DNA from: Mesobacillus sp. AQ2
GTDB taxonomy: Bacteria; Bacillota; Bacilli; Bacillales; Cytobacillaceae
Direction: 5' to 3'
Assembly (NCBI RefSeq): GCF_030122805.1
Contig: NZ_CP126080.1
Location: 4,283,501 to 4,347,500 of the forward strand
Length of the DNA stretch: 64,000 nucleotides
Shown: piece after piece, positions 33,653 through 43,023 of the stretch
Position numbering within the stretch: the stretch's first letter is position 1
Layout: each line of letters begins with the position of its first letter
The notes under the pieces: model-generated
What the model was told of the DNA's origin: nothing
The model's input: the letters and a program-made list of their open reading frames with translations, nothing else
Databases searched by the model: none
Position numbers and translations under genes: made by a program

Positions 33653-35147
33653 TATTGTTTAGCTCCTTCATTTTCCCCTTGTTTTTATAACGAAGATTTA
33701 TATAGCCTATGGCAAAGGCAACTAATATCCAGGAATAGTTCAAAGTCATAAAAGAACTTGGACTAATGCTTGCCAATGAGAATGCAACTAGACTTGTGCT
33801 TAAAGCCTGGGTTGTCATTCTATCGAACCAATGCTCTGAATTTTGGTATAAACGGAACAGGCTGACAATCATCCATAAATAGAGAAGTAAATATCCAATA
33901 AAAATAATAATGCCATAATGAACGAATATCTCTGCCCACCAATTATGAATATTTACAATTTCATCTGTAGGGAGTACCGCAAAATTCTTCATATAATACT
34001 CAATATTCCCTGCACCTATACCCATGCCAAAAGAGTCTGCAATAAACATAAATGCGTTTTTCAAAAGATTGATTCTTATATCGGTCGACGCTACGGCATT
34101 GTCTGATGAGGTAAACGCACTGACTATTTGGCTCCCTACCTTCTGTAGAATGCCATTCATTAAATCATTAAGGAATATATAAGCTCCTGTAAATCCTATT
34201 AGTCCCAGGATAACCAAATATCTTTTTTCTTTTAGCTTAGTGAAAAACAAAAACCAGAAAACCAAGCCTAAAAATAGAGAAAGCAAATTAGCTCGAGACT
34301 CGCTGACATAGATCTGAAAGATGGCTGAAACCACCAAAAATCCCGCAACTAGTCTAATAAATAAAGGTTTAATTCTCAGCACGCCTGGTTTATATCGGTG
34401 GAACACAGCAAAAGCAAAAAAGAAACTTAGGGCCAAATAGCTGGCATAATCATTTTCATTTGCAAAGACTGCGGTCGGGCGGTGCTGAACATAGGCTCCC
34501 ATGTTGCTTAGACGGGAAACAGGCAGCTGCTGTTTGGTCAGGTAATTCCAATAACCAATTGCAACCATAAAACCCATGACCAACACCCAGGTATATAGCA
34601 AAGCAAGATAATCTTGCTTTTTATCAAAGAGGATAGTAAAAAGGAAAATAAAGAATATCCCTGAAATAAGAAAGAAAATATCTTTTACACCATCTGATAA
34701 AGATTGTACCCATAGTAATGATAAAATAGCGTAAGCAATCCATGTAAGTAAAAATATTAGGACGGGCTTCACAGGCTCTTTGCTGTACAAAGACATATTT
34801 TTGCTTTTTAACCAGCTACGCAAAAAAATGAATAATGCCACAGGCAAAAATAAACGATATGGAAATAAGGAAATGGGGCCTACTTTGAGGGATATTAGAC
34901 CTGGACCAATAAAAGAAGAAACAATAAATGCATAAAGCAACAGGCGATTTAAGCCAAATCTTTCCCATAGTTTCCATGCAATAAAGATTAGAATTGGAAG
35001 AATGATTAGGGATAAAACAACTGCAGCTAAAATCAGAAAGTGATTCGTTAATGATGAGATGTGCACTACTCCCCATGCCAATAAGAGTGAAATCAAAAAG
35101 GCCGCTATTATTTGCTGGATAAGTTTAAGATTATGTAAGTTCTGCAT
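33645..35147 (-). CDS. O-antigen polymerase/ligase-like membrane protein (Wzy/WaaL family)
   Basis: A 500-residue integral membrane protein with about 12 hydrophobic segments and one long external loop (about 330-410). That loop contains DSFGMGIGAGNIEYYMKNF and IVNIHNWWAEIFVHYG, the His-containing signature of the Wzy_C family. The start is taken as the ATG at 35147, after AAAGGTG. It probably polymerises the repeat units flipped by the Wzx protein encoded upstream. Confidence 0.82.
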   Translation of the reverse strand: MQNLHNLKLIQQIIAAFLISLLLAWGVVHISSLTNHFLILAAVVLSLIILPILIFIAWKLWERFGLNRLLLYAFIVSSFIGPGLISLKVGPISLFPYRLFLPVALFIFLRSWLKSKNMSLYSKEPVKPVLIFLLTWIAYAILSLLWVQSLSDGVKDIFFLISGIFFIFLFTILFDKKQDYLALLYTWVLVMGFMVAIGYWNYLTKQQLPVSRLSNMGAYVQHRPTAVFANENDYASYLALSFFFAFAVFHRYKPGVLRIKPLFIRLVAGFLVVSAIFQIYVSESRANLLSLFLGLVFWFLFFTKLKEKRYLVILGLIGFTGAYIFLNDLMNGILQKVGSQIVSAFTSSDNAVASTDIRINLLKNAFMFIADSFGMGIGAGNIEYYMKNFAVLPTDEIVNIHNWWAEIFVHYGIIIFIGYLLLYLWMIVSLFRLYQNSEHWFDRMTTQALSTSLVAFSLASISPSSFMTLNYSWILVAFAIGYINLRYKNKGKMKELNNNE

Positions 35148-35230
35148 CCTTTTCACCTTTCAACCTTGATTTATATCCCATTACATTGTACAGGAGGCAG
35201 GTGTAAAACACCAACCCCCTGAATGAATTG

Positions 35231-35941
35231 TTATTGATTTCTAAGTAGCTGGTTTTCTGGAACTTTACGGATGACTTTTGCAGGCGTACCTACAACAAGT
35301 TCTTCCTGTTTAACATCTTTTGTTACGATGCTTCCAGCTCCAACAGCTCCATCTTCTTCGATGGTGATACCAGGAAGTGTAGTCGTATTCGCACCAATAC
35401 GGCCGCCATTTTTAATTGTAATGCCCTTGAATTTATCATATCTTTCGGCTGACCGGGCCATATAATTATCGTTAGTAGTTATTACTCCCGGAGCCACGAA
35501 CACATAATCACCAAGTTCAGAATAAGCAGTGATATAGCAATTTGTTTCAAGCTTGCACTTCACGCCAACTTTACAATCATTTTCAACAGCTACTCCGCGT
35601 CCAACGATTGTCTTTTCGCCAATTGTAACTCTTTCGCGGATGGTAGCTAGATCCGCTACAAATACATCATCTGCTAATTCTGCATTAGCGTAGATGATCG
35701 AAGATGTACCAATTGTACATCCTGAGCCGATAACAGTTGGCGGCAGCTGTTTAACATCAGGCAAGATAGAATTCTTTGCCCTGCTAGGCTGCTTACCAAT
35801 GACGACATTATCCTGGATCAGGACATTGTCGCCAATTTTAGCACCATCATAAATGATGACGTTGTGGCCAATGGAGACATTCTCTCCAAATGTTACATTT
35901 TCTCCGATTACTACGTTATTTCCCATTCTTGGAGTATTCAT
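35231..35941 (-). CDS. wbpD: WbpD-type N-acetyltransferase (left-handed beta-helix)
   Basis: A 236-residue hexapeptide-repeat acyltransferase: NNVVIGENVTFGENVSIGHN and many [LIV]GxxxxI repeats through residue 200, typical of the left-handed beta-helix. WbpD/WlbB enzymes acetylate the 3-amino group of UDP-GlcNAc3NA with acetyl-CoA. The assignment follows from the directly adjacent WbpE aminotransferase and the complete pathway in the cluster. GGGAGGG precedes the start. Confidence 0.85.
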   Translation of the reverse strand: MNTPRMGNNVVIGENVTFGENVSIGHNVIIYDGAKIGDNVLIQDNVVIGKQPSRAKNSILPDVKQLPPTVIGSGCTIGTSSIIYANAELADDVFVADLATIRERVTIGEKTIVGRGVAVENDCKVGVKCKLETNCYITAYSELGDYVFVAPGVITTNDNYMARSAERYDKFKGITIKNGGRIGANTTTLPGITIEEDGAVGAGSIVTKDVKQEELVVGTPAKVIRKVPENQLLRNQ

Positions 35942-35959
35942 ATAAACCCTCCCTATCCC

Positions 35960-37069
35960 TTATTTTGAATAAAATTCAGCAATCTTGCTTACTACATATT
36001 CCTGCTGTTCCAGCTTCAATTCTGGGAACATTGGCAGTGATAATGCTTCTGCACATGCTTTTTCTGTTTCTGGAAGGTCTCCTTCTTTATAACCCAACTC
36101 AGCAAATACAGGCTGAAGGTGCAATGGCTTTGGATAGTAAATCATTGTGCTGACACCATTTTCTTTCAAGAAGGCCTGAAGCTCATCCCTTCTTTGAACG
36201 CGAATTGTATACTGGTGGAATACATGGTGGTTATGTTCTTCAATAAACGGAGTGAAAATATCTTTTACACTCTCATTCAATAATTTTGTATAGTTTTCTG
36301 CCTTTTCACGACGAAGATTACTCCATTCGTCCAAGTGCGGGAATTTTACATTAAGAATGGCAGCCTGAAGCTCGTCAAGACGGCTGTTGTAGCCAAGGAC
36401 GTGATGGTAGTATTTTGGCTTGCTGCCGTGCACACGAATAACGCGCATTCTTTCTGCAATCTCATCATCTTTTGTGACGATCATGCCAGCATCTCCATAC
36501 GCACCAAGGTTTTTAGTCGGGAAGAAGCTATAGCAAGCTGTTGTCCCCAGTTCACCAACCTTTTTGCCTTTATATAGAGAACCTATTGCCTGTGCAGCAT
36601 CTTCAATTACAGCAAGGTTATGCTTCTCTGCAATTTCTACAATTGCATCCATATCAGCCATTTGTCCATACAGGTGAACGGGAACGATAGCCTTAGTCTT
36701 TTCAGTGATAGCAGCTTCAATTTTCTTAGGGTCGATATTGAAGGTTTTTGGGTCAATATCAACAAATACAGGAGTGCCTCCTGCTCTAGCTACTGCGCCA
36801 GCCGTTGCAAAGAATGTAAATGATGGGACAATTACTTCATCCCCCTGTGTAACTCCACAAGCCTGCAAGGAGATATGCAATGCGTCACTGCCGTTCGCTA
36901 CACCGATACCGTGTGAAACGCCACTGTACTCCGCTACATCACTTTCTAATTTCTTTACATTGGCTCCAAGAATGAAATGTGATTTTGACATCACATCGTC
37001 CAAAGCCTCCATTATTTCACCTTTAAGTGTTTGGTATTGTTCTGATAAATCAAGCATTGGTACGTTCAT
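35960..37069 (-). CDS. wbpE: DegT/DnrJ/EryC1 sugar aminotransferase (WbpE type)
   Basis: A 369-residue PLP enzyme, starting MNVPMLDLSEQYQTLKGEI at 37069 with AGAGGTAAG upstream (an ATG seven codons earlier is possible). Motifs: NGSDALHISLQACG, VIEDAAQAIGS, the PLP-lysine in FFPTKNLGAYGDAG, and NSRLDELQAAIL. WbpE/WlbC transfers an amino group to C3 of the UDP-3-keto-GlcNAcA made by WbpB. Adjacent WbpD then acetylates it. Confidence 0.9.
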   Translation of the reverse strand: MNVPMLDLSEQYQTLKGEIMEALDDVMSKSHFILGANVKKLESDVAEYSGVSHGIGVANGSDALHISLQACGVTQGDEVIVPSFTFFATAGAVARAGGTPVFVDIDPKTFNIDPKKIEAAITEKTKAIVPVHLYGQMADMDAIVEIAEKHNLAVIEDAAQAIGSLYKGKKVGELGTTACYSFFPTKNLGAYGDAGMIVTKDDEIAERMRVIRVHGSKPKYYHHVLGYNSRLDELQAAILNVKFPHLDEWSNLRREKAENYTKLLNESVKDIFTPFIEEHNHHVFHQYTIRVQRRDELQAFLKENGVSTMIYYPKPLHLQPVFAELGYKEGDLPETEKACAEALSLPMFPELKLEQQEYVVSKIAEFYSK

Positions 37070-37090
37070 CTTATTCTTACCTCTTTTCAT

Positions 37091-38224
37091 TTAATATGAA
37101 GCAGATAAACTGCCTTCAAGCTTTTCATATACTTCCACGAGCTTTTTACTTTCTGCTTCCCAATTATAAATAGTTTCAACAGCATGACGGCCATTTCGTC
37201 CCATTTGGGCAGCTTCTTCTTGATTTTCCAAAATCCACTTCATTGCGTCAGCAATCTGGTTGACATTCAATGGATCGACGCAAATACCGCAGTTGTTGTT
37301 TTCCACTATTTCCTGCCAGATAGGAAAATTTGAAGCAATCACGGGTACGCCAGCTGACATGTATTCAAACATCTTGATTGGCAAAGACACGACAAATCGC
37401 GGTTCAGGGTGCAATAGAACAAGTCCCATATCCGCTTCCGCCAATGTTTTTTTTACTCCATCCCTATCAAGAAAACCTTTAAAGTCGGTATATTTGAATC
37501 CGTCCATGCTTCTGACTTCATTTTCAAGTGCTGGAGGTGCAAAAGATCCAGCAAGCACGAAGGTGCATGGTACAGTTTCATTAAGCCTTTCAACAGCCTG
37601 TACCATTTCCTTGATTCCTCTTAAAACATAGATACCTCCGATGTAGAGTGCGGTATTTTTTGACTGGTCCACTTTGTCATTATAATCCGCCGAAAGCTCA
37701 TGTAAAAGAGGATAATTGTGAATGGTTATTGTATTTTCGTTGTAGGTCTTGAACCTCTCAGAAATGGTTGGTGTCGCTGTTGAAATAGCATCAAATTTCT
37801 TCGAAGCATACCTCTCGTAACTTTTTACCATCACTGAAATGAACTTCCGCAGTGGCCTTGGGATCCATTGCTTTGACAAAACCTGTTCAGGCACATCTTC
37901 ATGGACATCATAAATGACTTTTTTCCCTTTTGCCTTTAGTTTCAATCCAATTGGCATCAGTTCTGGGTCATGGAAATGATAAACATCCGCATCGATCTCA
38001 AGAGCTTTTAAATACACTTGTTTTGTAGTATTCCGCATTCGGTCTAACTGACCCTTTGCAGAGGATTGAATGCCGCGGATCTTTACTCCTGCCTGCTCAT
38101 AATCCTCTACATTGGGAACCACGTAATAAACTTCATGACCTGCCTTTTGCAGCGACTGGCATTCTTTTATAAAAATACGCGTATCATTTGCAGAGTGTAC
38201 TGATGTTAAATGGCAAACCTTCAT
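37091..38224 (-). CDS. GT4 family glycosyltransferase
   Basis: A 377-residue GT-B enzyme. The N-terminal domain starts MKVCHLTSVHSANDTRIFIK. VYHFHDPELMPIGL and VIYDVHEDVP are typical of GT4 enzymes of this subgroup. The donor-binding C-terminal domain carries KMFEYMSAGVPVIASNFP with the E-x7-E type region. It probably adds one residue of the repeat unit on the cytoplasmic face; donor and acceptor are not deducible. Ribosome site AAGGTAGTG. Confidence 0.85.
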   Translation of the reverse strand: MKVCHLTSVHSANDTRIFIKECQSLQKAGHEVYYVVPNVEDYEQAGVKIRGIQSSAKGQLDRMRNTTKQVYLKALEIDADVYHFHDPELMPIGLKLKAKGKKVIYDVHEDVPEQVLSKQWIPRPLRKFISVMVKSYERYASKKFDAISTATPTISERFKTYNENTITIHNYPLLHELSADYNDKVDQSKNTALYIGGIYVLRGIKEMVQAVERLNETVPCTFVLAGSFAPPALENEVRSMDGFKYTDFKGFLDRDGVKKTLAEADMGLVLLHPEPRFVVSLPIKMFEYMSAGVPVIASNFPIWQEIVENNNCGICVDPLNVNQIADAMKWILENQEEAAQMGRNGRHAVETIYNWEAESKKLVEVYEKLEGSLSASY

Positions 38225-38240
38225 TTTTTCACTACCTTAG

Positions 38241-39458
38241 TTAATCCTGAATATTTTTTATCAAATCATCTACAATGAACTTCCAGGAATAAAACTCTTC
38301 TACAAATTTTCTTCCAGACTGTGAATATTGCTTATACTCCTGTGAATCCATCGCTGCACAGTCCAAAATCTTATTGGCAATGTCATCCGGATTTTCAGGT
38401 TCAGCGATAATGCCACAATGGTTATTCTCAATCAATTCTGCACTTTCCCCGACTCCGCAATATAATACAGGTACACCGCTGGCTAGTGCCGGAAAGATTT
38501 TAGAAGGACGTGCTCCTTTAAATAACTCAATATTCCTCAGAGAAACAATCGAAAAATCGGTGATTGAAAAAACATTGGGCATTTCCGTTACTGGCACAGA
38601 ATCATGGAAGACAAGGTTGGTAAGTTTCAAATCATCCTTCAGCTTGATAAGCGTCTCTTTTTCGGGTCCATCACCAATGATTAGAAATCTCACATCAGGA
38701 TTTAATCCTTCAACAATCTTTGCGGCTTTTAAGACTGAGTCAAGTCCCTGGGCATAACCAACCCTTCCGGCAAAGGTAAAGACTTTCTTGCCTTCGAATC
38801 CAAGTGTCTCGAGCCAATCTTTGTTTGCTTCCCTCGGCGAAAATGTCTCTGTGTTAACGCCATTCGGCAGGAGGAATACATTTTCCCGTTTCTTCCCCTT
38901 TTTCACCATGTACTCAAGAATTCCTTCAGTCGCTGTTGCGATCTTCCAGGATTTTTTATATAGCCAGTTCTCAAGTACTTCAGCCATCCTGATAAATGTC
39001 TTATTTTTCAGTATACCCAGTTCGACTGCAGATTCGGGCCAAATATCAGCCACATTGAAAACAAATTTGGCTCTTTTGATTTTTGATGCAAAGTAGCCAG
39101 TAATCCCTAAAAACAATGGTGGTGATGTACAGATAATCACGTCAGTTTTCTGTGATTTAAACACCGAGTAGAAAGCACTGAAAGTAAATGAAAAATAAGA
39201 AATTAACCTCAGCCAGAAACTCCCTTTTGGACTTGGATAGATCCAGCTCCGATGTACCGGGATTCCATCAAGATGTTCAAATTGATAAAACTTCCCCTTA
39301 TACTCATCAGGAATGATGCCGTCTGGATGATGAGGAAATGCAGTCAGCACTTCAACTTCATGACCACGCTTAATCAGTTCCCTGCTCACCTCATAAAGCC
39401 TGATTTGAGGAGCACCTGTTTCAGGAGGGAAATTTTCACTTAAAAATGTAATTCTCAT
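38241..39458 (-). CDS. GT4 family glycosyltransferase (WbuB-like)
   Basis: A 405-residue GT-B protein: MRITFLSENFPPETGAPQIR, then HPDGIIPDEYKGKFYQFE and DIWPESAVELGI as in WbuB-like transferases. The C-terminal donor site has GARPSKIFPALASGVPVLYCG and GESAELIENNHCGI. WbuB relatives transfer FucNAc- or similar amino sugars in O-antigen synthesis, and specificity here is unknown. It lies between the WbpI epimerase and a second GT4 gene, with short spacers, in the same operon. Confidence 0.85.
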   Translation of the reverse strand: MRITFLSENFPPETGAPQIRLYEVSRELIKRGHEVEVLTAFPHHPDGIIPDEYKGKFYQFEHLDGIPVHRSWIYPSPKGSFWLRLISYFSFTFSAFYSVFKSQKTDVIICTSPPLFLGITGYFASKIKRAKFVFNVADIWPESAVELGILKNKTFIRMAEVLENWLYKKSWKIATATEGILEYMVKKGKKRENVFLLPNGVNTETFSPREANKDWLETLGFEGKKVFTFAGRVGYAQGLDSVLKAAKIVEGLNPDVRFLIIGDGPEKETLIKLKDDLKLTNLVFHDSVPVTEMPNVFSITDFSIVSLRNIELFKGARPSKIFPALASGVPVLYCGVGESAELIENNHCGIIAEPENPDDIANKILDCAAMDSQEYKQYSQSGRKFVEEFYSWKFIVDDLIKNIQD

Positions 39459-39461
39459 ATG

Positions 39462-40523
39462 TTAAACCTCTTTGTTGAAATGCTGAACTATTTTAGCTGA
39501 AGCTTGTCCATCGCCAAAATAGTCTTTATACGATGGCCGAACGTCTTTTTGGATTGCCTCCAATATTTTTCCCACATCTGTACCTGTAAGAATATTAGCT
39601 TCATCCTCAAGTGTTTCAACCCACTCTGTCTGTTCACGTAATGTGACACATGGAATTTCAAGGAAGTAAGCTTCCTTTTGCATCCCACCCGAATCAGTTA
39701 TGATTTTCTTCGCATTGCTTACAAGCGAAAGGATATCAAGGTACCCAACAGGGTCAATTATCTGTAGATCAGGCACCAAACTCAGGTCTAATCCCATTCC
39801 GCTTAAGATATTTCTTGTGCGCGGATGGATTGGCCACACCTTTTTCCCTTCAATTTTTGAAAATGCTTCGATGATATTTTTAATGTTGGCAGGGTCGTCA
39901 GTGTTTTCCGCACGATGGACAGTAATTAGGTAATATTCGCCTTTTTCCAGCCTATGATCAGTCAATATAGTTGACTTTTCTTTAGAAAGATTACGGTTAT
40001 AAAGGACAGCGTCATACATAACATCGCCGACATTAAAAACATTCCTGGCCACATTCTCGTTTTTTAGGTTTTGAACTGCTGTATCTGTTGGACAGAATAG
40101 GTATTCAGAAATATGATCAGTCATGATTCGATTAATTTCTTCTGGCATCCTCTTATTGAAGCTTCTTAAGCCAGCTTCGATATGGATGACAGGGATATGC
40201 AATTTAGCTGCTGCCATTGCGCCCGCAATCGTGGAGTTCGTATCTCCATATACAAGCAGGTAATCAGGCTTTTCATCAAAGATAATTTGTTCAATACCTT
40301 CAAGCATGTCAGCTGTTTGTTTTCCGTGAGTAGACGATCCCACATTTAAATGATAATCCGGCTTAGGAATATTCAATTCATCAAAGAAGATATCACTCAT
40401 ATTTTTATCATAATGCTGTCCTGTATGGACATATATTTCTGTATGTAATTTTCTAAGTTCTCTAGATACAGGAGCTGCTTTGATAAATTGAGGCCGTGCT
40501 CCAATCACAGTCAGAAACTTCAT
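39462..40523 (-). CDS. wbpI: UDP-GlcNAc 2-epimerase family enzyme (WbpI type)
   Basis: A 353-residue non-hydrolysing epimerase: MKFLTVIGARPQFIKAAPVS, HTGQHYDKNMSDIFF, HIEAGLRSFNKRMPEEINR, HRAENTDDP and TDSGGMQKEA. The GARPQFIK form is the WbpI/WlbD version rather than MnaA/WecB (GTRPE). With WbpA/B/E/D in the same cluster its substrate is probably UDP-GlcNAc3NAcA, converted at C2 to UDP-ManNAc3NAcA. Ribosome site AAAGGGG. Confidence 0.87.
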   Translation of the reverse strand: MKFLTVIGARPQFIKAAPVSRELRKLHTEIYVHTGQHYDKNMSDIFFDELNIPKPDYHLNVGSSTHGKQTADMLEGIEQIIFDEKPDYLLVYGDTNSTIAGAMAAAKLHIPVIHIEAGLRSFNKRMPEEINRIMTDHISEYLFCPTDTAVQNLKNENVARNVFNVGDVMYDAVLYNRNLSKEKSTILTDHRLEKGEYYLITVHRAENTDDPANIKNIIEAFSKIEGKKVWPIHPRTRNILSGMGLDLSLVPDLQIIDPVGYLDILSLVSNAKKIITDSGGMQKEAYFLEIPCVTLREQTEWVETLEDEANILTGTDVGKILEAIQKDVRPSYKDYFGDGQASAKIVQHFNKEV

Positions 40524-40555
40524 AAAAGAATCCCCTTTGTTTAAGACATATGAAG

Positions 40556-40585
40556 AAGTAGCATAGAATACTCTCTATGCTACTT
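40556..40585 (-). terminator. Strong hairpin between wbpA and wbpI
   Basis: Perfect 12-bp stem AAGTAGCATAGA (40556-40567) with TCTATGCTACTT (40574-40585), 6-nt loop, in the 74-bp gap. The minus strand continues CTTCATATG without a real T tract, so it may be an RNA-processing or attenuation element rather than a full terminator. Confidence 0.6.
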
Positions 40586-40597
40586 ATCCAATTTTGT

Positions 40598-41932
40598 TTA
40601 TAGCTTAACGTATTTTTCTGGTTTTTGATAATTTTTCATTGCGTTTCTTGTATCGAACAGTACTTTACTGTATTTGCCGATCATCTCGTAATCAAATGCA
40701 GTGTGATCTGTAGTGATGACCACAAGATCCGCTTCTTCAAGAACCTGTTGAGATAACTCGACTGTTTCTACAAAAATGTCACATGAACGGAATGATTTAA
40801 CATGCGGATCGCATACCATCAGTTCTGCCCCTTCATCCCTTAAAGTTTCAACGATTGGAAGAACTGGAGATTCACGAACATCATCGATATCCTTCTTGTA
40901 AGCAACACCAAGAATGGCAATTTTTGATCCTCTTAATGCCTTTCCTTCGCCATTAAGTGCATACATTGCCTTATTCACAACAAATTCAGGCATGCCATTG
41001 TTGATTTCGCCGGCAAGCTCGATCAGACGGGTATGATAGTTATATTCCCTTGCTTTCCAAGTGAGGTAGAATGGGTCGATAGGAATGCAATGGCCTCCTA
41101 ATCCAGGTCCAGGATAGAACGGCATGAAACCATATGGCTTTGTAGCAGCCGCATCAATTACTTCCCAAACATCGATGCCCATCTTATTGCATAGAATCGC
41201 CATTTCATTAGCTAATGCAATATTGATATGACGGAATGTATTTTCAAGAATCTTCTCCATTTCAGCAACTGCCGGGCTGGAGACCTGGTGCACATCCCCT
41301 TCAAGAACACTCTTGTACATTTCAGAAGCGATTACAGTACAAGCAGGTGTGATCCCGCCAACAACCTTTGGAGTATTTTTCGTATTATAGTGCTTGTTAC
41401 CCGGGTCAACACGTTCAGGTGAGTAAGCAAGGAAGAAATCTTCTCCGCACTTTAAGCCGCTGCTTTCAAGAATTGGCTTTAATACTTCTTCTGTTGTTCC
41501 TGGATAGGTTGTACTTTCCAGAACAATCAGCATGCCCTTATGCAGATATTTTGCAATTTCCTTACCAGAGCTCTCAACATAGGAAGTATCCGGCTGCTGA
41601 TAAGTATCAAGCGGAGTTGGGACACAGATGGCTACTGCATCAACTTCCTGGATTTTCGAGTAATCAATTGTAGCAAACAATTTTTTTTCCTGGACAATCT
41701 CTTTCAATTCCTCGTCGACTACATCCCCAATATAGTTAATTCCCTGATTAACCATATCAGCTCTCTTTTGCTGTACATCAAAGCCGATTACCTGGTATCC
41801 AGCCTTCGCTTTTTCTACTGCAAGTGGAAGTCCCACATAACCAAGTCCGACTACACCAATGGTAGCGGTTCTGTTCGTAATCTTTTCAAGAAGTTCCTGG
41901 CCGATTTGGCTTAATTGTACTTGTTCGTTCAT
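40598..41932 (-). CDS. wbpA: UDP-GlcNAc 6-dehydrogenase (WbpA type)
   Basis: A 444-residue nucleotide-sugar dehydrogenase: NAD motif GVVGLGYVGLPLAVEKAKAG, LESTTYPGTTEE, AYSPERVDPGN, catalytic Cys in GPGLGGHCIPIDPFY, and C-terminal VAYKKDIDDVRESP. WbpA oxidises C6 of UDP-GlcNAc to UDP-GlcNAcA, the first pathway step. The start is taken as ATG at 41932 with GAGGGA upstream; an ATG eight codons earlier overlaps the wbpB stop. Confidence 0.9.
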   Translation of the reverse strand: MNEQVQLSQIGQELLEKITNRTATIGVVGLGYVGLPLAVEKAKAGYQVIGFDVQQKRADMVNQGINYIGDVVDEELKEIVQEKKLFATIDYSKIQEVDAVAICVPTPLDTYQQPDTSYVESSGKEIAKYLHKGMLIVLESTTYPGTTEEVLKPILESSGLKCGEDFFLAYSPERVDPGNKHYNTKNTPKVVGGITPACTVIASEMYKSVLEGDVHQVSSPAVAEMEKILENTFRHINIALANEMAILCNKMGIDVWEVIDAAATKPYGFMPFYPGPGLGGHCIPIDPFYLTWKAREYNYHTRLIELAGEINNGMPEFVVNKAMYALNGEGKALRGSKIAILGVAYKKDIDDVRESPVLPIVETLRDEGAELMVCDPHVKSFRSCDIFVETVELSQQVLEEADLVVITTDHTAFDYEMIGKYSKVLFDTRNAMKNYQKPEKYVKL

Positions 41933-41955
41933 CTTTAATCCCTCATTCTCTTTCA

Positions 41956-42972
41956 TTAATTTATTTTAACAGGTTTATTAGAACTTGCTGACTCATAAAA
42001 TGCCCTTACCAACTCAAGCGCTTTTCTTCCGTCAAGGCCGGTTACTATAGGCTCTCGATCCTCTTTAATCGCCTCAACCATGTCCTCAATTATGCACTGA
42101 TGTCCAGGCTTCCCTATAGGGTCATTTTTTACAGTTTCTACAATATCATTCACAGCTTCTGCTGTCATGTCCTGAACATTCCAATGTTCAACCAGACTGG
42201 CTGTTTTGCCGCCAACCTTAATGGTGCCAGTTTCGCCGAAAACACTGATCGTTTCTTCAAGATTGGATGGATAAATCGTTGTGGCTGCCTCTACTATACC
42301 CAAAGCGCCATTTTTAAAACGGATTACGCCTGTCGATACATCCTCTGATTCAATATTGCGAAGCCTTGTAGCTTCCATACTGTAGACTTCCTCAACATCC
42401 CCCATTAGCCAAAGGATCAAATCGAGATTGTGGATGGCCTGGTTCATTAACACTCCGCCATCGAACTCCTTTGTGCCGCGCCAAGGGGCCTGGTTATAAT
42501 ACTCATCATTCCTATTCCATCTTACCGTTGCATTCGCATGGCTAAGTTTGCCTAGCTTTTGCTCATCCATTGCCTTTTTAAGCTCTATCATTACTGGACG
42601 GAAGCGATTTGGATGGACAACCGACAATTTCACATCATTTTCCTTACATGCATGAATAATTGCATCTGTATCTTCAAGAGTCATAGCAATCGGCTTTTCT
42701 ACGACGATATGCTTCTTGGCATTCGCAGATTCTACCGCTATATTTGCATGGAATCCACTTGGAGTACAAATGTTGATCACATGTATTTCATCATTTTTCA
42801 ACATTTCAGTTAACTGCGTATAGCCTTGCACATTATATTGCTCAATAAATGGCTCCATCTTTGATTGGTCTGTATCACAAACAGCAACAAGGTTCGCACC
42901 TTCAGCCTTAGTAATTGCTTCTGCATGTTTTTTAGCAATATGGCCGCAGCCGACAATAGCAAAATTCACCAT
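41956..42972 (-). CDS. wbpB: Gfo/Idh/MocA oxidoreductase (WbpB/WlbA type)
   Basis: A 338-residue NAD(P) enzyme: VNFAIVGCGHIAKKHAEAI, NICTPSGFHANIAVESANAK, and the catalytic-lysine segment HIVVEKPIAMTLED. GGVLMNQAIHNLDLILWLMG is typical of WlbA/WbpB. These oxidise C3 of UDP-GlcNAcA to the 3-keto form and hand it to the WbpE aminotransferase. AGGAGATATT precedes the start. Confidence 0.9.
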   Translation of the reverse strand: MVNFAIVGCGHIAKKHAEAITKAEGANLVAVCDTDQSKMEPFIEQYNVQGYTQLTEMLKNDEIHVINICTPSGFHANIAVESANAKKHIVVEKPIAMTLEDTDAIIHACKENDVKLSVVHPNRFRPVMIELKKAMDEQKLGKLSHANATVRWNRNDEYYNQAPWRGTKEFDGGVLMNQAIHNLDLILWLMGDVEEVYSMEATRLRNIESEDVSTGVIRFKNGALGIVEAATTIYPSNLEETISVFGETGTIKVGGKTASLVEHWNVQDMTAEAVNDIVETVKNDPIGKPGHQCIIEDMVEAIKEDREPIVTGLDGRKALELVRAFYESASSNKPVKIN

Positions 42973-43023
42973 CAGAATATCTCCTTCACGAATTATTTAG
43001 GCACCAAAGTTAAATCAGTCCTG